This document shows, piece after piece, positions 7,448-16,800 of a DNA stretch of 64,000 nt (position 1 is its first letter; every line of letters starts with the position of its first letter). This DNA is from Planctobacterium marinum. GTDB taxonomy: Bacteria; Pseudomonadota; Gammaproteobacteria; Enterobacterales; Alteromonadaceae. The position numbers and the translations under genes were made by a program. The DNA lies in contig NZ_JAJEWQ010000002.1 of assembly GCF_020687805.1 (NCBI RefSeq), forward strand, positions 437,300 to 501,299, in the 5' to 3' direction. Below the pieces are notes generated by a model. It searched no databases and was not told where the DNA came from. It worked only from the letters and a program-made list of their open reading frames with translations.

Positions 7448-10400
7448 ATGTCGTTGCAAACAGAATTTAAAACTTTTTCCACTAAACGTGCTTTTGCGTT
7501 GAATCCCGTTGCCAACTGGTTGCGCAAAGGTTTATTGGTTACGTTGGCGGGAGCCGCCACTTTTCCGGTATTGGCTCAGGAACAAACGAGCGAGCAGCAG
7601 GCAACGGATGTTGAAGTGATTGACGTGGTGGGGACCCGCAAGACCATTCAGGATCAGATTGCGATTAAACGCGAAGCCACCACAGTAGTCGATGGTTTGT
7701 CTGCCGAAGACATCGGTGACTTACCGGCATTGTCTATTGGTGAAGCACTGGAGTCCATTACCGGTGCGGCATCGCATCGTGAAAACGGCGGAGCCACCGA
7801 AATTACCATTCGCGGTCTGGGCCCTTTCTTAAGCGCAACCCACATCAATGGGCGGGAAGCGACCAATGGCAGTGGCGACCGTTCGGTAAATTTCTCGCAA
7901 TTTCCTTCTGAGTTAGTGAAAAAAGTTGCGATATACAAAACCCAGGACGCTTCCATGATAGAAGGTGGTGTTGCTGGTGTGGTATCGCTTGAGACTTTGC
8001 GCCCTCTGGATTTTGGGAAGCAACGGGTCCAGGGTGAAGTAAAACTCAACTACAACCCTGACGAGAGCAACATTGAAAACTCCCTGCAAAGTGACCTGGG
8101 ATACCGGGGCACGTTCAGTTACGTGGATCAGTTCGAATTAAACAATGGCCAGGCGATCGGTTTGTCGTTTGGTATTCAGCGTCAGGATATTAGTCAGCCT
8201 GAAGCGGAATATCGCAGTTCCAGTCCAACCGGGTCTTCGTTATGGGCCTGTCTCAACGACCCTTATAATACCAATGAGGGCTTCTATCGCAGTAGCGCTG
8301 GTGATTGTGAAGATCAGGTTAGTGGCAGTAGCAATCAGGGTTATGACACACAAATTGATCCGGAGACCGGCCGTGCTTTAAGCGATGGAACACCCTATGC
8401 CTGGACGGGAAGCAGCCGCAGTTATCGTCAGAATGAAACTTCTGATGAGCGCGACGCGTTATTTTTTGCGTTGCAATATCAGCCTTCCGATGCCTGGGAA
8501 ATAAACCTTGATGCTCAATTTTCAGATCGTATTCAGGCTGAAGCGCGTCATGATTTGATCTGGTTACAAAAAAGAGCAACACCCGGGGTTACCGGTCCGA
8601 CGCTGATCACCAATCAGGTGGGGGGTATTTTACACTGGGAAGGTGAGGAGCGATTCGAATCGGCGGGTGAACAGTTCTCTCGTGAAGAAAATTACCGCGG
8701 TGCTGGTATCAATATCGAGCATTTTGCAACCGACAGACTATCACTGATATTTGATTTATCTTATTCACAGACTAAGCGTGAAGAATTGCAAATATCTAAC
8801 CGTGGCAGAACCGCTAATCGTCCATTCTTTACCTGGGACATGGGGGAATATATTCCGCACATCACGGTGACGGATTTTGATGTGACTGACATAGCAAACT
8901 TCACCGACAGCCTGCGTACCAGGATTGATAGGGAAAACGTTCGCGATAACGAAGTGATTGGCGCACGTCTGGACTTTAATTATGAGTTGGATGGCGGAGC
9001 CTTTACCAGTATTCAGGGTGGACTGCGATTATCTGAGCTGACATTTGTGCAATACGGTGGTAGTCAGGGCAATGGTTCGCGTAATGAATTTAACCTGGAC
9101 ACGGGGCAGATTTCGGCACTCGAGGTATTGCAGAGTTGTCAGATAGAATTTCCGGAAAGTGATTTTCTGTCCAGCGTTTCAGACGGCGATCTCATTACCC
9201 ATATTGATGGCGATGGCAATCTGGTTTCCAGTGGCACCGGTTCTTCCTGGGCAACGTACAACAATCAGTGTTTCTCAGAAGCTGTGGTTGCTTCAAATGG
9301 CGGTCAATTCTTATATCCCGGTGTTGAATATCAAAATTCCGGTACCAAAGATGTCACAGAAAAAACCACCGCGGCCTACCTGATGGCGAACTATGACACA
9401 GAAATGTGGAACAAAGTGGTTCGAGGCAACTTTGGTGTCAGACTGGTGGATACTGAGGTTACTTCTATAGGTTTCAGAAACAGTTTTGATGTGGTTTCAG
9501 ATGAGTTTGGTGTATTGAGTCTGGTAACGGGTGATTCACTGGAGCGCATAGAAGGTGGCGGGGATTATTTTGAAGTGCTGCCCAGTTTTAACTTTGTGAT
9601 GGATTATAGTGACACAGTATTGCTGCGTGCGGGTATTTATCGCGGTATGTCCAGAGCGGACCCAGGTGATCTGGGATACAGTCGTACCTTCCAGACGGAC
9701 GATGACGTAGCCCCCACTACGCTGTCAGATCTGTTTGTGGGCGCCAATGGCTCTGGTAATCCCAATACACAGCCGCTGATGTCATGGAACTACGATTTGG
9801 CTGTGGAATATTATCCAAACGAAGACTCGATCTTTGCATTGAGTGTCTACTACAAGCAATTCCAGGGCGGTTTCCAGCAGCGTACAGAACTGGAATCCTT
9901 TATTGTGGATGGCCAGGAAGTGATCCTGCCTGTCACTAATTCCGTCACCAATGAAGATGAAAGTGATTTGTTTGGTATCGAAGCCTCTATTGCCTATCGT
10001 TGGGACAATGGGGTCGGGGTTAAATTTGGCTACAACTACGCCGATACTGACTTTGAGTTTGAAGACAGCAATTATGGCAATACTTTTATCACCGATGTGA
10101 ATGGTAATAGCACGCAATTAACCGCTGGTATTGTGCCAGCGGGGTCTGTGCCAGGCTTCTCTGAGCACGTCTTCAGTGGGCAATTGTATTATCAGATTGG
10201 CGATCTGGATACGGCATTAATTTACAAGTATCGAAGCGAGTATTTTCAGCCTTACACCAGCAACGGAACACGTTTGCGTTATGTGGATGAAGTGGGCGTT
10301 TGGGAGGCAAGAGCGTCCTATAAAATCAATAAGAACATTCGCGTAAAGGTCGAAGCTATCAACCTGTTCAGTGCACCAAAATCTCAGGATTTTTATGTGC

Positions 10401-10468
10401 AGGATAACCTGGGTGAAGTCAACGACTACGGTCCTCGCTTGTTCGCGGGTATCAGCTTCAAATATTAA
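7448..10468 (+). CDS. TonB-dependent receptor (outer membrane glycan importer)
   Basis: It is a gated 22-strand outer membrane barrel that takes up a bound ligand with energy from TonB. Residues 1-43 form a long signal peptide with a likely cut after VLA. The TonB box lies near DVEVIDVVGTR (about 54-64), followed by a plug domain (EALESITGA, EITIRGLGP, NGREAT, VEVTK-like VAIYKTQDA). The barrel ends in an aromatic residue (ISFKY). The architecture is that of the large carbohydrate-linked TonB receptors found in Alteromonadales and Xanthomonas. The gene starts 87 bases after the PL6-like lipoprotein and shares its upstream operators, so alginate oligosaccharides are the probable cargo. A hairpin terminator follows. 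Confidence 0.92.
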   Translation: MSLQTEFKTFSTKRAFALNPVANWLRKGLLVTLAGAATFPVLAQEQTSEQQATDVEVIDVVGTRKTIQDQIAIKREATTVVDGLSAEDIGDLPALSIGEALESITGAASHRENGGATEITIRGLGPFLSATHINGREATNGSGDRSVNFSQFPSELVKKVAIYKTQDASMIEGGVAGVVSLETLRPLDFGKQRVQGEVKLNYNPDESNIENSLQSDLGYRGTFSYVDQFELNNGQAIGLSFGIQRQDISQPEAEYRSSSPTGSSLWACLNDPYNTNEGFYRSSAGDCEDQVSGSSNQGYDTQIDPETGRALSDGTPYAWTGSSRSYRQNETSDERDALFFALQYQPSDAWEINLDAQFSDRIQAEARHDLIWLQKRATPGVTGPTLITNQVGGILHWEGEERFESAGEQFSREENYRGAGINIEHFATDRLSLIFDLSYSQTKREELQISNRGRTANRPFFTWDMGEYIPHITVTDFDVTDIANFTDSLRTRIDRENVRDNEVIGARLDFNYELDGGAFTSIQGGLRLSELTFVQYGGSQGNGSRNEFNLDTGQISALEVLQSCQIEFPESDFLSSVSDGDLITHIDGDGNLVSSGTGSSWATYNNQCFSEAVVASNGGQFLYPGVEYQNSGTKDVTEKTTAAYLMANYDTEMWNKVVRGNFGVRLVDTEVTSIGFRNSFDVVSDEFGVLSLVTGDSLERIEGGGDYFEVLPSFNFVMDYSDTVLLRAGIYRGMSRADPGDLGYSRTFQTDDDVAPTTLSDLFVGANGSGNPNTQPLMSWNYDLAVEYYPNEDSIFALSVYYKQFQGGFQQRTELESFIVDGQEVILPVTNSVTNEDESDLFGIEASIAYRWDNGVGVKFGYNYADTDFEFEDSNYGNTFITDVNGNSTQLTAGIVPAGSVPGFSEHVFSGQLYYQIGDLDTALIYKYRSEYFQPYTSNGTRLRYVDEVGVWEARASYKINKNIRVKVEAINLFSAPKSQDFYVQDNLGEVNDYGPRLFAGISFKY

Positions 10469-10482
10469 TCGTTAACCTAAAT

Positions 10483-10507
10483 AGCGCTCACCAGTACAGT
10501 GAGCGCT
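10483..10507 (+). terminator. hairpin after the TonB-dependent receptor
   Basis: AGCGCTCAC (10483-10491) pairs perfectly with GTGAGCGCT (10499-10507) around a 7-base loop, 15 bases after the receptor stop. The downstream stretch is pyrimidine-rich (CTTCACTCTATCTCTCC) but lacks a clean T run, so strength is uncertain. Confidence 0.6.
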
Positions 10508-10695
10508 CTTCACTCTATCTCTCCTCTGGCCAGAACCGCCATCTTAGCTCTAAATTTAATTTAACCAATACACCTATATTAATACTGATTTATTTTGACT
10601 ATTGCTGCGTTTTATTTTGAGTGAGATGTCTGCGAATATCGGCCAATCTTTGAATCGAAAGGTGCATGCCGGAGTGGGCAACGAAGCTCAGTTGG

Positions 10696-11021
10696 TTGCA
10701 GGCTGGTCGTGTCGAACAGGGGCACAGTGATACCCCTGAATTTATCATTCTTTATTCGCACGATGAACATCGGGCGTGTTGTGTCACTCCGGGGGATGTA
10801 TAGCTGAGTGCTTTGTACACCGCCAGGGGGTAGGCTTTTTCATTTTGTCCTGGAACGCTGAAACCATTGAGTTCAGCCGAGTTGTCTTCGAAATCAATGC
10901 AGTTGGTGTTCATAGCTATAAGAAAGCTGGATTTGTTCGAGCCCGCATTACTGAGTTTGCGGAGGAAATAATTAATTACTACGGAAAAACGTCAAAAAAA
11001 CTCACCAGGCTAATCTGCTGA
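10696..11021 (+). pseudogene. possible GNAT acetyltransferase remnant
   Basis: The 647 bases between the receptor and the divergent PL7 gene hold no intact gene, but two adjoining frames read like one broken GNAT protein. From 10696 one frame gives VEQGHSDTPEFIILY, CCVTPGDV, a stop at about 10801, and LSALYTA. Then a +1-type shift near 10820 leads to QGVGFFIL, EFSRVVFEINAVGVHSYKKAGF and a helical tail ending at 11021. The latter part resembles the GNAT motif B region (Asn...Tyr-x-x-x-Gly-Phe). At least one stop and one frameshift break it. The match is by eye and weak at the N-terminal side. Confidence 0.45.
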
Positions 11022-11063
11022 CAAATTGCGAACAGCCTGCCACTGTGAGCAGCGCTAAAACTA

Positions 11064-11091
11064 AACGCCAGTTCAGGCAGAATCTGGCGTT
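11064..11091 (-). terminator. hairpin terminator after the minus-strand PL7 gene
   Basis: AACGCCAG (11064-11071) and CTGGCGTT (11084-11091) form an 8-bp stem. On the minus strand the hairpin is followed by a T-rich stretch (TTTAGTTTTAG), 24 bases past the PL7 stop. It may also stop plus-strand reading. Confidence 0.6.
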
Positions 11092-11115
11092 CTTATTAGG
11101 TGGGGCAGGCCAACG

Positions 11116-12171
11116 TTAGTTGGCTGGTAGTAGTTTTAACTGCGAAAAGCTAACACTTACATAGTCACCATTTTGTTTATCAACTTCCCAGTCCCCGGTA
11201 CCGGCACACCCTGCATACCAGAACCCTGGTTGATCCTTCACGCTGCATTGATTGTAAGCTCCGGCTTTGAAGTAGTGCCAGTCTCCTGCGTAACCCTGCG
11301 GGTGATCTCTGGTATCAGGTATGCCCAAGGCATCAATGTTGTTGGACAGATCTATCTGGTATTCCACGGGTTGATGGCCATCAGCGGTAAAATTCAAATG
11401 CATTACATTGCCGGAAACATGGACCTCATAGCTAAAACTCTCTCCCAACGCTATACCAGTGTCGCCGGGATCTTGTTGATTCTCCCAGGTAAAACCCCAA
11501 ACAGGGTAGGCAACGTCGATACGATGGGGGTCCTGCTTGGGGAGGTTGCGCTCATAGGTCCAGAAAACTGAGCCGGTATTATGCTCAGGCCACTTTTTAT
11601 AATAAATTTTTAGAGGCTCGTTACCCCAGCCAAAGCCCTGGTTTTGCTTGATTAAGTGGTTGTCTTTTCCGGCGTGGATCTGACCTATAACGACAGAGTA
11701 CGCGGGGTATTTTTCGGGGTGTCTTGCATTGACCGCCACATGATTGACTTTCAGTGTGGCCTGCATAATACCGCCGGTAGCACCAAAAGATTCGTTGTTT
11801 GGGTGTGCCTTGAGAGCGAAGTTATTCCCCGGAGCTTTGGTTTTAATTTTTTTGTTTGTCCCTCGCAGCATTTGTCTCAGCTCACTTCGGGTATTGGTGG
11901 AGGTGGCGGTGGTGGCTGCTTTATTCGGAGCCTGAAAGGTTAAATTACCTTGTTGATCGACAAAGAAATAGTCGCTGTGGCTATAGGCCTGAATCTCTGC
12001 AACATCAACCTCATCAACTTTGCCATTATTGTCGCCGTCCATAGGTAAAGTGATCTTCCAGTGGCTCAGATCGAATTGGTCAGCGGGAAGGGAAGTCGCC
12101 AGCGCTTCAGGTAAACCTGTTGTCGCCCACAAACTCAGAGAAAGTATTGTAGCCTGTCGTTTTAAAGCCAT
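11116..12171 (-). CDS. secreted alginate lyase, polysaccharide lyase family 7
   Basis: This is an extracellular or periplasmic beta-elimination lyase for alginate. The 351-residue product starts with a signal peptide (cut likely after EALA, residue 25). The PL7 motifs stand in order: RSELR (95-99), QIH (164-166) and YFKAGAYNQ (300-308). Compared with the PL7 protein at 3307, it has a longer loop region between QIH and the last motif (WGNEPLKIYYKKWPEHNTG, then PVWGFTWEN) and a Cys-containing insert near the end, so the two likely differ in substrate-length or block preference. It is transcribed away from the binding-protein gene at 12449; the shared 277-base region carries the GntR-type elements. 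The start ATG at 12171 has AGGAG nine bases upstream. Confidence 0.92.
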   Translation of the reverse strand: MALKRQATILSLSLWATTGLPEALATSLPADQFDLSHWKITLPMDGDNNGKVDEVDVAEIQAYSHSDYFFVDQQGNLTFQAPNKAATTATSTNTRSELRQMLRGTNKKIKTKAPGNNFALKAHPNNESFGATGGIMQATLKVNHVAVNARHPEKYPAYSVVIGQIHAGKDNHLIKQNQGFGWGNEPLKIYYKKWPEHNTGSVFWTYERNLPKQDPHRIDVAYPVWGFTWENQQDPGDTGIALGESFSYEVHVSGNVMHLNFTADGHQPVEYQIDLSNNIDALGIPDTRDHPQGYAGDWHYFKAGAYNQCSVKDQPGFWYAGCAGTGDWEVDKQNGDYVSVSFSQLKLLPAN

Positions 12172-12275
12172 CGTTTAACTCCTGTTATCTTTAATCTTAA
12201 CGGATATTTTCAGCATAGACACAATCCCGGGACAAATATTGCGGGTCTTAAATCTAACTAAATGTTAAGCAATAG

Positions 12276-12300
12276 TTAACCAATAATCAATATTGGTAAT
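12276..12300. promoter_or_regulatory. inverted repeat TTAACCAATA-N5-TATTGGTAAT, shared operator
   Basis: TTAACCAATA (12276-12285) and TATTGGTAAT (12291-12300) make a nearly perfect inverted repeat in the divergent region of the PL7 gene and the binding-protein gene. A further TTATTGGTA lies at 12352-12360. Same element as before the PL6-like gene and the GntR gene; a single bound site could control both directions. Confidence 0.6.
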
Positions 12301-12448
12301 AATTAAATGTTAACTTGATGTTGATTTTGGTTATCCTGTTGGTATATAAGTTTATTGGTATCTGTTAAATGGCAACCAGACAGGCACTCTCAAATTATAT
12401 CCATTGCAGCGTTCTTGCTGTTACATGCTGACAGGTTAGGAGGAAGAA

Positions 12449-13300
12449 ATGAAACCGGGAATATTGCTTTTTTTATTGTTGTTTTACAGTGTCACTGAAG
12501 CTGCAGCGCGGGCTGATACAATAAAAGTGAACAAGGTAGTAGGTGAAAAGGAAGAATTGATTCTATCTATTCTTGAGCTGGCACTGCGCAAGTCTGGTAA
12601 TACGCGGAACTTAGCTCAGTTGGACACCGAGATTCCGGTGGGGCGGTTGGTGGAAGAAACCGATGCAGGCCGAATAGATCTGATGTGGGCAGGCTCTTCT
12701 AAAGTGCTCGATGACAAGCTTAACGCGGTACGTATCCCCTTGTTAAAGGGGCTTTTAGGCCACCGGATATTTATTATTCGTCAAGGTGACCAGGCTCGTT
12801 TCGACTCGGTGACCAGTTTATCCAGTCTTAGTCAGTTTACTGCGGGCATGGGGCACTTCTGGGGATCGACGCGGGTCTTGAAAGAAGCGGGGTTGAAGGT
12901 AGAAACCAGTGTTAAATATCAGAATCTATTCCACATGCTGGATGGCGGAAGATTTGATTATTTTCCTCGGGCGGCGCATGAACCCTGGTCTGAGGTTAAA
13001 TCTCGCCCGGAACTGGGGTTGCAGGTGGAGAAAAATCTGTTGCTGATTTATCCCTACGCCATGTATTTTTATCTGCGCAAAGACAGTGTTCAATTGCATG
13101 CAAGCATATTGAACGGGCTGGAGCAGGCCATCACCGACGGTAGCTTCGACAGCTTGTTTTTTGCCAACCCTATGATTAAATCCGCCGTCGAAGAAAGTCA
13201 TTTTAGCCATCGTGTTGTAATGCGAATCGCCAATCCTGATATGCATCCCGACACACCTGTTGGTCGCCCTGAATTGTGGTTGGATATAGCAAAATTATAA
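12449..13300 (+). CDS. orphan periplasmic binding-protein-like (SBP family 3 type)
   Basis: The 283-residue product has a signal peptide (MKPGILLFLLLFYSVTEAAA) and then a fold of the family 3 solute-binding type: an early beta strand followed by a helix rich in acid and Leu (KEELILSILELAL), a DLMW strand (about residue 71), a hinge segment IPLLKGLLGHRIFIIR, and a late helix with TDGSFDSLF. These features are typical of amino-acid-like binding proteins, but no ABC permease or ATPase is nearby. Such orphans are seen near TonB receptors in marine polysaccharide loci. It may scavenge or sense a breakdown product in the periplasm. An AGGAGG ribosome site precedes the ATG. The ligand is unknown. 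Confidence 0.7.
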   Translation: MKPGILLFLLLFYSVTEAAARADTIKVNKVVGEKEELILSILELALRKSGNTRNLAQLDTEIPVGRLVEETDAGRIDLMWAGSSKVLDDKLNAVRIPLLKGLLGHRIFIIRQGDQARFDSVTSLSSLSQFTAGMGHFWGSTRVLKEAGLKVETSVKYQNLFHMLDGGRFDYFPRAAHEPWSEVKSRPELGLQVEKNLLLIYPYAMYFYLRKDSVQLHASILNGLEQAITDGSFDSLFFANPMIKSAVEESHFSHRVVMRIANPDMHPDTPVGRPELWLDIAKL

Positions 13301-13330
13301 ATAATGCTATCTGCTTCTAAAAAAATATTG

Positions 13331-13367
13331 GTTGTCCAGGACGGGGATTCCCCCCTGTTCTGACAAC
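13331..13367 (+). terminator. imperfect long hairpin after the binding-protein gene
   Basis: GTTGTC (13331-13336) and GACAAC (13362-13367) close an imperfect stem with a GC-rich inner part (GGGGA/TTCCCC). There is no T run behind it, so it may be a pause or RNA-stability element rather than a strict terminator. The remaining 13301-13729 stretch shows only AT-rich promoter-like sequence and operator elements. Confidence 0.4.
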
Positions 13368-13565
13368 GGATAACTGCGTCGGGATTTACCCGCAACTCGC
13401 CATCTCTGAACACCATCGCCACTACTAACCCTGTTTCTTACTTCCCTTTTTAACGCCTTGAATTTTAATCAAAAAATCTCGGGTACACAGCCAGATTCCA
13501 GCCGTGGAGTCCGTTTTCTGAAAATCCTGAAATGGCGTTATTTTTTGTAAAAATACAATGAAAAC

Positions 13566-13600
13566 ATACCAATTTGTAAGTGCCTTTATGTTCTTGGTAA
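13566..13600. promoter_or_regulatory. ATACCAAT and TTGGTAA elements before the second TonB receptor
   Basis: ATACCAATT (13566-13574) and TTGGTAA (13594-13600) stand in opposite orientation about 20 bases apart. They are degenerate copies of the ATTACCAAT/ATTGGTAAT element found before the other alginate genes. Confidence 0.5.
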
Positions 13601-13688
13601 ATGTTTGTGGTAAGTTAAATGGTGAGCCAAGGGGTTGACCAAAAGTGTTTTGTGTTGTAAAAAATATGTGAAGCTTTTGTAAAGGCCA

Positions 13689-13697
13689 ATTGGTAAT
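13689..13697. promoter_or_regulatory. ATTGGTAAT element 30 bases before the second TonB receptor
   Basis: An exact ATTGGTAAT, extended to a CCAATTGG palindrome on its left side, lies about 32 bases before the receptor ATG at 13730. This is the same element as at the GntR promoter and suits direct repression. Confidence 0.55.
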
Positions 13698-13729
13698 TTG
13701 CAAATGTTTCGTTAAACACACAACTAACT

Positions 13730-16687
13730 ATGGAAACCAAGATGAGACCTAATCTATCCAAAATCACTCTGGCGGTGCTCTCTGCAACCGCGCTGAGTAC
13801 GCTAAACCCGGTATTGGCTCAGGAAGAAAGCACCGACGAAGCCGACAATGTCGAAGTTATTCAGGTATCTGGCATTCGGGGATCTCTGACCAACGCCCTG
13901 GCTGAAAAACGTTCAGCCTATAATCTCGTTGAAGTGATACAGGCTGTCGATATTGGTAAATTGCCGGATCAAAACTTGGCGGAAGTTTTGGAGAATGTGA
14001 CGGGGATTCAAATTACCCGGGAAGCGGGGGTAGGAACCGGAGTACAAATTCGGGGCACCAATGCTAACAGAACTGAGATTAATGGGGTTTCCACAGTAGG
14101 TTCCGGTTCTGGCCGTAGTGGTATTAATTTCGAAGATGTGTCAGCGGCAATCATTTCCGCTGTTGAAGTCACAAAGGCCCCTGAAGCTAAAACCATCGAA
14201 GGGTCTGTGGGTGGTACTATAAATCTGCGAACCATTCGCCCGTTACAATTGGATGACACCCTGGCGTCAGTGCGTGTGCAGGCCGAAGACAGCAGTCTCT
14301 CTACCGATGGCATGACCCCGCGTATCTCAGGATCTTACGGTGACAACTGGGACCTGGACAATGGACGTTTTGGTATCGTATTGAGTGGCAGTTATACAGA
14401 ACAGGACGTATCCGCTTTTCGTCCCAGAGTGGATCGTGACAATGTTGTGCTTGCTGACAGTGGCGTAGCGAGTGCTCAGGCCTTTGATTTTCTGCCTATT
14501 CAGTTTTTAAATCAGGACTATGACAACTACGAGTACGAGACTAAGAATTTTTCCGGTACGTTAGAATGGGAATTAGACAATAATCTCAAGTTTTATTTTG
14601 ATGCGGTGATCAATGATCAAGAGCGCCGTGAAGAGAGCTCCAGAGTGCAGGCTTCGGGCGTAAGTGATTTGAGAAACGTCTCAGTGCCCAGTGCTTTTGA
14701 AACCGTGAACTTTGGCAGTCTGGATGGTGTTGAACTGGGGAGTATTCAGGCGGCATTGCAAGGGGTTATTCCTGTTGAGGAAGGCGGTGCGGATCCCAAT
14801 CTGCGCTTTTCCAGTGATACCAATTCCCGTATCACCAAAAGTAAAATCTTCCGTTTAGGCGGTGACTGGAATGGCGATAACATTAGCGTCAGTGTGGAGG
14901 CATCAACGTCCAATTCAGATTCAACAACCCCCAGCATTAATACCACTTTAAATTTTATTAACCCCAATGCCGAAATAAACTCTTCCAATGAAAACGGAAC
15001 GCCCTTTGCCTACGACCTCGATGGTGCACTGGCATTTGGTATCGCCTTTGATGAGGCAAATTCACCTACGGCCGCGCAACTACTTGACCCGGCAAACGTC
15101 GTTTTACGCGATGTCAGTGTGGGCCGTGATGTGGCCGAGAACGGTGAAGATGCGTTCAGAGTGGATGTTAATTACGCACTGGATTTCGAATATATCAGCT
15201 CTGTTGATTTTGGCTACCGTTTCAACAAATCTACCAGTTTGCGTGATCAGGTGCGCTCCAATCTGGGTTTGAGAAGTATGGCCGACAGTCCTTCTGGTGA
15301 TTTGTTTGCAGAACTTCTCACTCCGGGCCCCACCAACTTTGGCGATGCCGATGGTCGGGATTTGTTTGTACGGGATTATTTGCTCATTAACCCGGAACTT
15401 GTTGCGTCTGACCCCGATGGCGTGCTGGCCACCCTCAATGCCGCGATTACCGCTCATGGTGGAAGCCGTCCTATTGATTCACCTACATCAGCTGTCAGTG
15501 GCTTTTTTGATATAGAAGAAGAAACTAATGCGCTGTTTGCTCAGGCAAACTTTGAAGCCGGTATTTTCAGAGGTAATGTGGGTTTGCGTTATGTTGAGAC
15601 GGAGGTGAAATCCGTGGGTAACTCCATTACCCAGGATGCCAATGGCAATCAAATTGTGGAGCAGGTGACGTCTAAAGGTGACTACAGTTTTGTGTTACCC
15701 AGACTGAATATCGTGGCGAATGTTACGGATGATGTTTTGGTGCGCACTGGCTGGTCAAAAGATATTCGTCGTCCTGATTTTGACGATCTGTCTACTTCTG
15801 TAACCTTCAGTACCAGCCCTAACCCTCCGGTATCAATTGGAAATCCCGGGCTGGAGCCTGAAGAAGTTACTTCGTTTGATATTTCTGCTGAATGGTATTT
15901 TGCACCAGCCAGCGTGGTGAGCATTGGTTACTTCCACAAAACCCGTAGTGCATTGCACGTTATGCAGCAAACTGACCCTTACGAAGATCCCACCACAGGG
16001 TATCGCGATACCACAGGACCTGACTGTGAGCAGGGCGGTATCTTTAATCCAATCGCTGACATCAATGTGTTTGGCCCTAACGTAGGAGTTGGTGTTTGTG
16101 TTCCGACATCCACCACTATCAATGACTCAGGCGAAACCACACAAAAAGGTATCGAGGTGGCCGTTCAGTACGACTTGTCAGAATTTGAAAGTGAGTTGGG
16201 GTGGGCGTCAGGCTTTGGTGTTATTGCGAACTATACCAAGCAAGAATTCTCTGGTGGTGAGTCGTTTGATACAGGAACGAGTCGGGCAAATGCGGTATTC
16301 GCCGCCACTACCGGGGTTGAGGATATAGAAGTAACGGCATTGCAGTCACTTATCGATCTGTCTGAAAACGCCTATAACCTGACTGTTTACTATGAGAAAT
16401 ACGGGTTGTCAGCGCGGGCCAGATATACCTGGCGTGAGGCGTACCGCTCAATTGACTTCGGCAGTACCAGCAGTTTTCCATGGGGCTTTCCGGTGGTTCA
16501 GGATGATCGCGGCCAGTTAAATGCCAGTATCAGCTATGACGTTAATGAGAACCTTAACATCGGAGTGGAAGCGGTTAACCTGACCAAGTCTGACGTTGAA
16601 CAATACTGCATAAATGAAGGGGCGCTGTTGTGTTATCAAGGCTTAACTGACCGACGCATTACCTTCGGTGCCAGCTATCGCTTTTAA
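13730..16687 (+). CDS. TonB-dependent receptor (second, alginate regulon)
   Basis: This is an outer membrane TonB-gated importer of 985 residues. The signal peptide runs to about residue 30 (NPVLA|QEE); an in-frame ATG at 13742 with GGA eight bases upstream would give a more usual N-terminus (MRPNLSKITLAVLS) and may be the true start. The TonB box region is VEVIQVSGIRGS (41-52), then a plug domain (LAEVLENVTGIQI, VQIRGTNANRTEING, AVEVTKAPEAKTIEGSVGG). The barrel ends in a terminal Phe (GASYRF). It differs clearly from the receptor at 7448, so the locus has two importers, perhaps for different oligomer sizes. Control by the GntR protein is inferred from elements 30-160 bases upstream. A strong terminator follows. 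Confidence 0.92.
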   Translation: METKMRPNLSKITLAVLSATALSTLNPVLAQEESTDEADNVEVIQVSGIRGSLTNALAEKRSAYNLVEVIQAVDIGKLPDQNLAEVLENVTGIQITREAGVGTGVQIRGTNANRTEINGVSTVGSGSGRSGINFEDVSAAIISAVEVTKAPEAKTIEGSVGGTINLRTIRPLQLDDTLASVRVQAEDSSLSTDGMTPRISGSYGDNWDLDNGRFGIVLSGSYTEQDVSAFRPRVDRDNVVLADSGVASAQAFDFLPIQFLNQDYDNYEYETKNFSGTLEWELDNNLKFYFDAVINDQERREESSRVQASGVSDLRNVSVPSAFETVNFGSLDGVELGSIQAALQGVIPVEEGGADPNLRFSSDTNSRITKSKIFRLGGDWNGDNISVSVEASTSNSDSTTPSINTTLNFINPNAEINSSNENGTPFAYDLDGALAFGIAFDEANSPTAAQLLDPANVVLRDVSVGRDVAENGEDAFRVDVNYALDFEYISSVDFGYRFNKSTSLRDQVRSNLGLRSMADSPSGDLFAELLTPGPTNFGDADGRDLFVRDYLLINPELVASDPDGVLATLNAAITAHGGSRPIDSPTSAVSGFFDIEEETNALFAQANFEAGIFRGNVGLRYVETEVKSVGNSITQDANGNQIVEQVTSKGDYSFVLPRLNIVANVTDDVLVRTGWSKDIRRPDFDDLSTSVTFSTSPNPPVSIGNPGLEPEEVTSFDISAEWYFAPASVVSIGYFHKTRSALHVMQQTDPYEDPTTGYRDTTGPDCEQGGIFNPIADINVFGPNVGVGVCVPTSTTINDSGETTQKGIEVAVQYDLSEFESELGWASGFGVIANYTKQEFSGGESFDTGTSRANAVFAATTGVEDIEVTALQSLIDLSENAYNLTVYYEKYGLSARARYTWREAYRSIDFGSTSSFPWGFPVVQDDRGQLNASISYDVNENLNIGVEAVNLTKSDVEQYCINEGALLCYQGLTDRRITFGASYRF

Positions 16688-16709
16688 TCAACCGCTGTCA
16701 GCACTGTTA

Positions 16710-16740
16710 AAATAGCAAGCCCTGGGCTTGCTATTTTTTT
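16710..16740. terminator. strong bidirectional rho-independent terminator
   Basis: AAATAGCAAGCC (16710-16721) pairs perfectly with GGCTTGCTATTT (16725-16736) around a CTG loop, and the plus strand continues as T7. The minus-strand reading also ends in a T run. It lies between the convergent receptor and GntR genes and serves both. Confidence 0.92.
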
Positions 16741-16800
16741 GCCTGAAATGGGGGAACTGAAGAAACGGCGCCCATTACTCAGAGCGCTGCACCGGCGAGG

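Noticed and set aside
11880-11935. GGN-rich low-complexity run that looks like a glycine repeat on the plus strand
   Set aside because: It is the reverse of Ala/Thr codons in the minus-strand PL7 gene; the plus-strand frames are shadows.
13425-13721. 98-codon minus-strand open frame before the second TonB receptor
   Set aside because: No conserved pattern, no ribosome site, AT-rich promoter region with operator elements.
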